Shown in pieces: positions 59,763-64,000 of a stretch of DNA of 64,000 nt. Made by a program: the position numbers and the translations under genes. This DNA comes from Heterostelium multicystogenum (lineage: Eukaryota; Evosea; Eumycetozoa; Acytosteliales; Acytosteliaceae): assembly GCA_003667245.1 (NCBI GenBank), contig RCNN01000072.1, positions 62,001 to 126,000 on the forward strand, given 5' to 3'. The notes under the pieces were generated by a model that saw only the letters and a list, made by a program, of their open reading frames with translations, had not been told where the DNA came from and searched no databases. Positions within the stretch are counted from its first letter, which is position 1. Each line of letters starts with the position of its first letter.

Positions 59763-62700
59763 ATGTCATATTCCAACGTACCAAAGGTATTCGATACAAC
59801 CGATGTAAGCTTCATTGCATCTGGAAAAACTAAATCAATCTATAAACTTAATAAAGAAGACCAATATGTTTTGGTTGTTTCAAACTCATCGATCACCGCT
59901 GGTGATGGTGCAAAGAAGGACGAGTTGCCAATGAAGGGAATCAACTCAACCACAACTACTTGCAATGTATTCAGAGTTTTGATCTTGGCTGGTATCAACA
60001 CTCATTTCATTCGTCAAGTAAGTATTAGATATAGAAGCTGCTGTAGGTAGTAGAAGATGATTTTAATATTAACATTGACGAAAATGTGATTAGGAACAAA
60101 ATAACAGTTTCATTGCAAAGCGTTGTTCAATGATTCCATTGGAAGTCATCGTTAGAAGACTCGCCACTGGATCATACTTAAAGAGAAACCCACATATCAC
60201 TGAGGGTACTAGATTCAACCCATGCCTCATCGAGTTCACTTTCAAGGACGACGTACAACACGATCCATTGGTCACCGAGCACGATATCCTCGAGATGAAC
60301 CTCAATATCGGTGGTGTTGCTATCAACTCCAAAGTCCTCTCTCAAATTAGACATGTTGCAAATCTTGCATTCGAGGCATTAGAGCGTGCATGGGCATCAA
60401 TTGATGTTGTATTAGTCGATTTTAAGGTAAGTAATGAATTGATCGTCAACAAGTTGTTTTTGTACATCTATATTAAATCATGAATGTCTTTGATAATAGG
60501 TTGAGTTTGGTGTTACTACAGATGGCGAAATTATTTTGGCAGACGTTATCGATAACGATTCATGGAGAATCTGGCCACGTGGAGACAAGTCACAAATGAA
60601 GGACAAACAAGTATATAGAAATATTCCACTCCAAGCTGGTGGACCAACCGTCGGAACTTTATCAGAAGAGCAAACCAAGGTTTGGTCGACAACTATACTT
60701 GGGTTGCCGGAGAAACCACAAAGATGGTTGATTACATGGTCAACGCACACCATGCTACAACCAGCACCCCTACATCGGTATAATATCATAAAATCTACAT
60801 CTTTTATAAATCTTGTAATAATAATCTATAAAATATATATCTTTATATATATATCTATATATAGTTATTATAATATCTCATAGTTTGACTGCTGCTCTAC
60901 TTCTTTATTGATCCATCTATTATAATAACTATATGATATGACCATTTAAACTTTATATTTATACTTCTTTTTTTTCTTTCTTTTAATTTACTTACTTAGA
61001 ATCAAAGACATTCAAATGTTATAAATAATATCTTATCTCCTGTACCATCTTATTCATCACCTCTAACACGTCATCATACAAATACTCAACACCAGGTCAG
61101 CTCAAATTCCTTTGCATTACCACCCAACAACAATAGTAGTCCATTGGTTGGAATCATCATGGGAAGTCAGTCTGATTGGGAAACAATGAAGTATGTAGAA
61201 TCTGAATCGGATTTAGTTATAAAAGATCTGGATTATTACTAACCAAGAATTAAGATTGGCTGCCAATACTCTAACTACTCTTCAAATCCCATTTGAAGCA
61301 AAGATTGTTTCTGCTCATAGAACCCCAGATAGAATGTTTGAATATGCTAGAGCTGCCAAATCAAATGGTTTGAAGGTTATCATTGCTGGTGCCGGTGGTG
61401 CTGCACATCTTCCAGGAATGGTTGCCGCCCTCACCTCTTTACCAGTTTTTGGTGTCCCTGTTCAATCAAAGGCACTCAGTGGAGTAGATAGTCTTCTTTC
61501 AATCGTTCAAATGCCAGCTGGTATTCCAGTCGGAACTGTGGCAATCGGTGCCGCTGGTGCTACAAACGCAGCCCTACTTGCGGCAGCTGTTTTGTCACCA
61601 TTCTATCCAGCTATTGATGCCAATCTCGAACAATACAGAAAGAAGCAAACAGATGCTGTCGCTGAGACCCCATCTGATAATCCAACTGCTCCTCACGGAC
61701 ATGCAGTATCATCTCCAGCCAACGATATGGCCTCACAAACTCTCAACCCTCCTCTCTGTGCAACCACTTGGATCATCTACTTCATCGACATCAGCTTTGA
61801 AGAATCAATCAATTAAACCATCAATCCAAGCACCAACTTCTTCGCCAATGCCATCAATGCACTCACCATTGGCCGGCGTACAGTCTCCAATCCGTTCAAC
61901 ATCACCATCAGTTGCTGTTGTAGAAAAGAGTCCACTCTCCACTTTTGTTTTATCCTCATTACGTCCTTCTGCTTTGGTACTTCCACCAGGTTCCACCATT
62001 GGTATTCTTGGTGGTGGTCAATTGGCACGTATGACTGCGATTGCTGCCGCTCAACTCGGTTACAAGACACACGTTTTCTGCCCAGAAAACGATGCATCTG
62101 CTTCTCATGTCGCAACATTCACAACCAAAGCCAACTACAGCAATTACTCTGCTCTCGAGACATTTGCCTCTAAGGTCGATGTAGTTACCTATGAGTTTGA
62201 AAATATTCAAGTCGAACCAGTTGAATACTTGTCAAAGAGAGTTGCAGTATTCCCAGACCCAAAGGTATTGCGTATTTGCCAAGATCGTGTTCAAGAAAAG
62301 AAATTCATCCAATCATTAGGTGTTGGAACTGCTAACTTTGAACCAGTCGAATCTTTGGAAATGTTACAATCAGCAGTCCAAAAGATTGGATACCCATCAA
62401 TTCTCAAATCCAACACAATGGGTTACGATGGTAAAGGTCAAGTTAAAATTACAGATCCAGTTGACTTGGAAGCCGCTTGGAAGAAGGTTTGCGCTGATAC
62501 CAACACTTCCAAGGCTATTTTGGAACAATACATCGAGTTTGATTCTGAGGCGTCAGTTATCGTTGCTCGTGGTCTTGATTCCATTGAATTACCATTCTCC
62601 ATGGTTACCAACAAACACCGTAACCATATCTTGCGTCAAACCATTGCACCAGCATCACTCCCCGAATCAGTTCACAAAGACGCTAGAGAAATCGCCAGCA

Positions 62701-63093
62701 AGATTGGAAAAGGGTATTGGTTTGGTTGGTGTATTGGCTGTAGAATTATTTGTTGTCAAGCGTGACGATTCCTATCAACTATTGGTTAATGAATTGGCTC
62801 CACGTCCACATAACAGTGGTCATTGGACCATTGAAGGTTGCGTAACCAGTCAATTCGAACAACTTGTTCGTTGCATTTGTGGATTACCACTTGGAAGTGT
62901 CGACCTTATGAAACGTGTTACAGAGAAAGAAATCTTGGCTTCCGATAGCCCAATTATAATGAACAATCTTTTAGGTGCCGAGGTAGACAATTGGGAAAAA
63001 TGTTTATCTCAAAAAGGATCTCATTTACACATTTACGCCAAAGGTGATGCAAGAGAAGGAAGAAAAATGGGTCATGTTACAATCATTCCATAA
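59763..63093 (+). CDS. purC/E: PurC-PurE-PurK purine biosynthesis fusion
   Basis: Three enzymes in one chain. SAICAR synthetase (PurC, about 59763-60777): [72 protein letters not shown] carboxylase class I (PurE, about 61143-61640): [54 protein letters not shown]-grasp N5-CAIR synthetase (PurK, about 61975-63093): [62 protein letters not shown]. Introns 60018-60093, 60427-60499, 60778-60999 and 61191-61254. Frame changes near 60680, 61750 and 62712. A Ser/Pro-rich linker joins PurE to PurK. PurE plus PurK indicates the bacterial/fungal N5-CAIR route. D. discoideum has a gene named purC/E. Confidence 0.95.
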
Positions 63094-63194
63094 ATCATTT
63101 CAATAGTTTTTTAAATAAAATCAATAAACATAGAGTGTAGCTAATACTATTTATTTATCTATTTGATTATTATCTACAGTAAAGGTGATATATA

Positions 63195-64000
63195 TTAATT
63201 TATTTTATAAATAGAAAATTGGGTTGATTTGGGAGAAGGCTCTCCAATGAAGGAGAACATGTAAGATTGTCCAGGTTGCAATGCAGGAATATAAGAAGGG
63301 ATAGCAAAAATTCCTGGAGAAACAGTATCCATTCTCCACATAGTTGAAGAGTCCTTCAAAACTACTTGAGAAGTTACAGATACACTTTTAACTGGGTCTT
63401 TTCCTGAGTTTTTGATAATTCCATTGAACATTGACCAATGCTTTCCATTTTCAATCCATGAGTTTTGAGTCTCAATTGTAATTGTAACACCTTTGTTTCC
63501 ACTATTCGATGGTGTGGGAGAAGAGGTTGGTGCACCACAAGAAGAACCAATCTCCTCATATGGAGTTGAGCTCAATTGGAAGGTATAAAGTTTCTTGTTA
63601 TAATAGCCCATCACTACATTTCCTTGGCACTGTGTCAAATTAAAATTGCAAATCTGACCTTGACTATTCAATTTTACATATCCTTGTTTACTGATTGTAA
63701 AGCTTCTTGAATCAAAAAACATTGGTGTAACCTTTGCTATATCAAATGGTTGATATTTTCCTAAAAATTGATTATTACTACTTAATACCTAGGGGATAGT
63801 ATTAGTTTTAATTACCTGCATTACAAATTTCATTTACTGAACTAATTGATTTGTAAGAATCAACATTTGCTAAATCCAAAGAGAATCCTTGTTCAGCAAT
63901 CGAATTTCCACGAGAATATTGAACATTTCCAAAACTATCTACTACGGTCATTTGTATGCCAACCTTTGGCAAATTAAAAAAGGGACTCAACACTTGTGCA
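63195..64000 (-). CDS. CBM49 carbohydrate-binding protein, 3' part (5' end beyond the window)
   Basis: Only the C-terminal part is in the window: exon 63816-64000 (open at the right edge) and exon 63195-63760, joined across intron 63761-63815 in frame (ICNAGKYQPFDIA). The C-terminal domain, about residues after a Pro/Ser/Thr linker (CGAPTSSPTPSNSG), reads VTITIETQNSWIENGKHWSM, FNGIIKNSGKDPVKSVSV, LQPGQSYMFSFIGE, the arrangement of CBM49 cellulose-binding domains found in dictyostelid stalk, spore-coat and expansin-like proteins. Paired cysteines upstream (QICNFNLTQCQG) fit an extracellular protein. Convergent with PurC-E-K, 101 bp apart. The N-terminal identity (enzyme or structural protein) lies outside the window. 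Confidence 0.78.

Overview
The window is nuclear DNA of a dictyostelid social amoeba; I cannot fix the genus. The evidence is very AT-rich intergenic DNA full of A/T tracts and short simple repeats, short GT-AG introns (about 60-110 nt), Asn/Ser/Gln/His homopolymers inside proteins, and above all the roughly 22-residue FNIP repeat (FNxPI...LPxSLxxLxFG), which is a dictyostelid hallmark. Dictyostelid F-box and leucine-rich families sit beside ordinary single-copy eukaryotic genes.

Layout, left to right. 1-3216 is mostly non-coding. It is followed by a Dbf4-like regulator of Cdc7 kinase (3217-4959), methionine aminopeptidase 2 (5771-7377), a heavy-metal (copper) P1B-ATPase (8927-11994), an F-box/FNIP gene on the minus strand (12018-13725), and the Prp16/DHX38 splicing helicase (14494-18580). 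Next come a Qa-SNARE syntaxin (18938-19807), two tandem minus-strand F-box-like/leucine-rich paralogues (19891-22568), and an FNIP-repeat protein kinase (22991-26000). A tight plus-strand run holds NOL9/Grc3 polynucleotide kinase, a NEDD8-specific protease (SENP8 type), imidazolonepropionase and a SIRT7-like sirtuin (26182-32461). A type II membrane GT14 glycosyltransferase follows (33120-34896), then two F-box/FNIP genes (35419-39067), an unrecognised small protein, and ATP synthase OSCP on the minus strand (40437-41768). The last third holds two TBC Rab-GAP genes (43150-46559 and 49451-51525) around RPF1 and a DUF1294 membrane protein, then phosphopantetheine adenylyltransferase, XRN1, a PurC-PurE-PurK fusion, and the 3' part of a secreted CBM49 protein that runs off the right edge.

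Most genes are housekeeping and show no shared pathway. The accessory component is the F-box/FNIP/leucine-rich set: at least six genes in about 27 kb, including one in which FNIP repeats flank a kinase domain. F-box proteins are normally substrate adaptors of SCF ubiquitin ligases. A SENP8-type protease, which acts on NEDD8 (the modifier of cullins), lies among them, but I treat that as probable coincidence.

Reading frames break repeatedly inside otherwise well-conserved domains. Where the expected protein motif is obvious, the break is usually one base gained or lost in a homopolymer. I therefore read the breaks mainly as sequencing or assembly indels and give whole-gene spans across them. 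Splice sites are inferred by eye.
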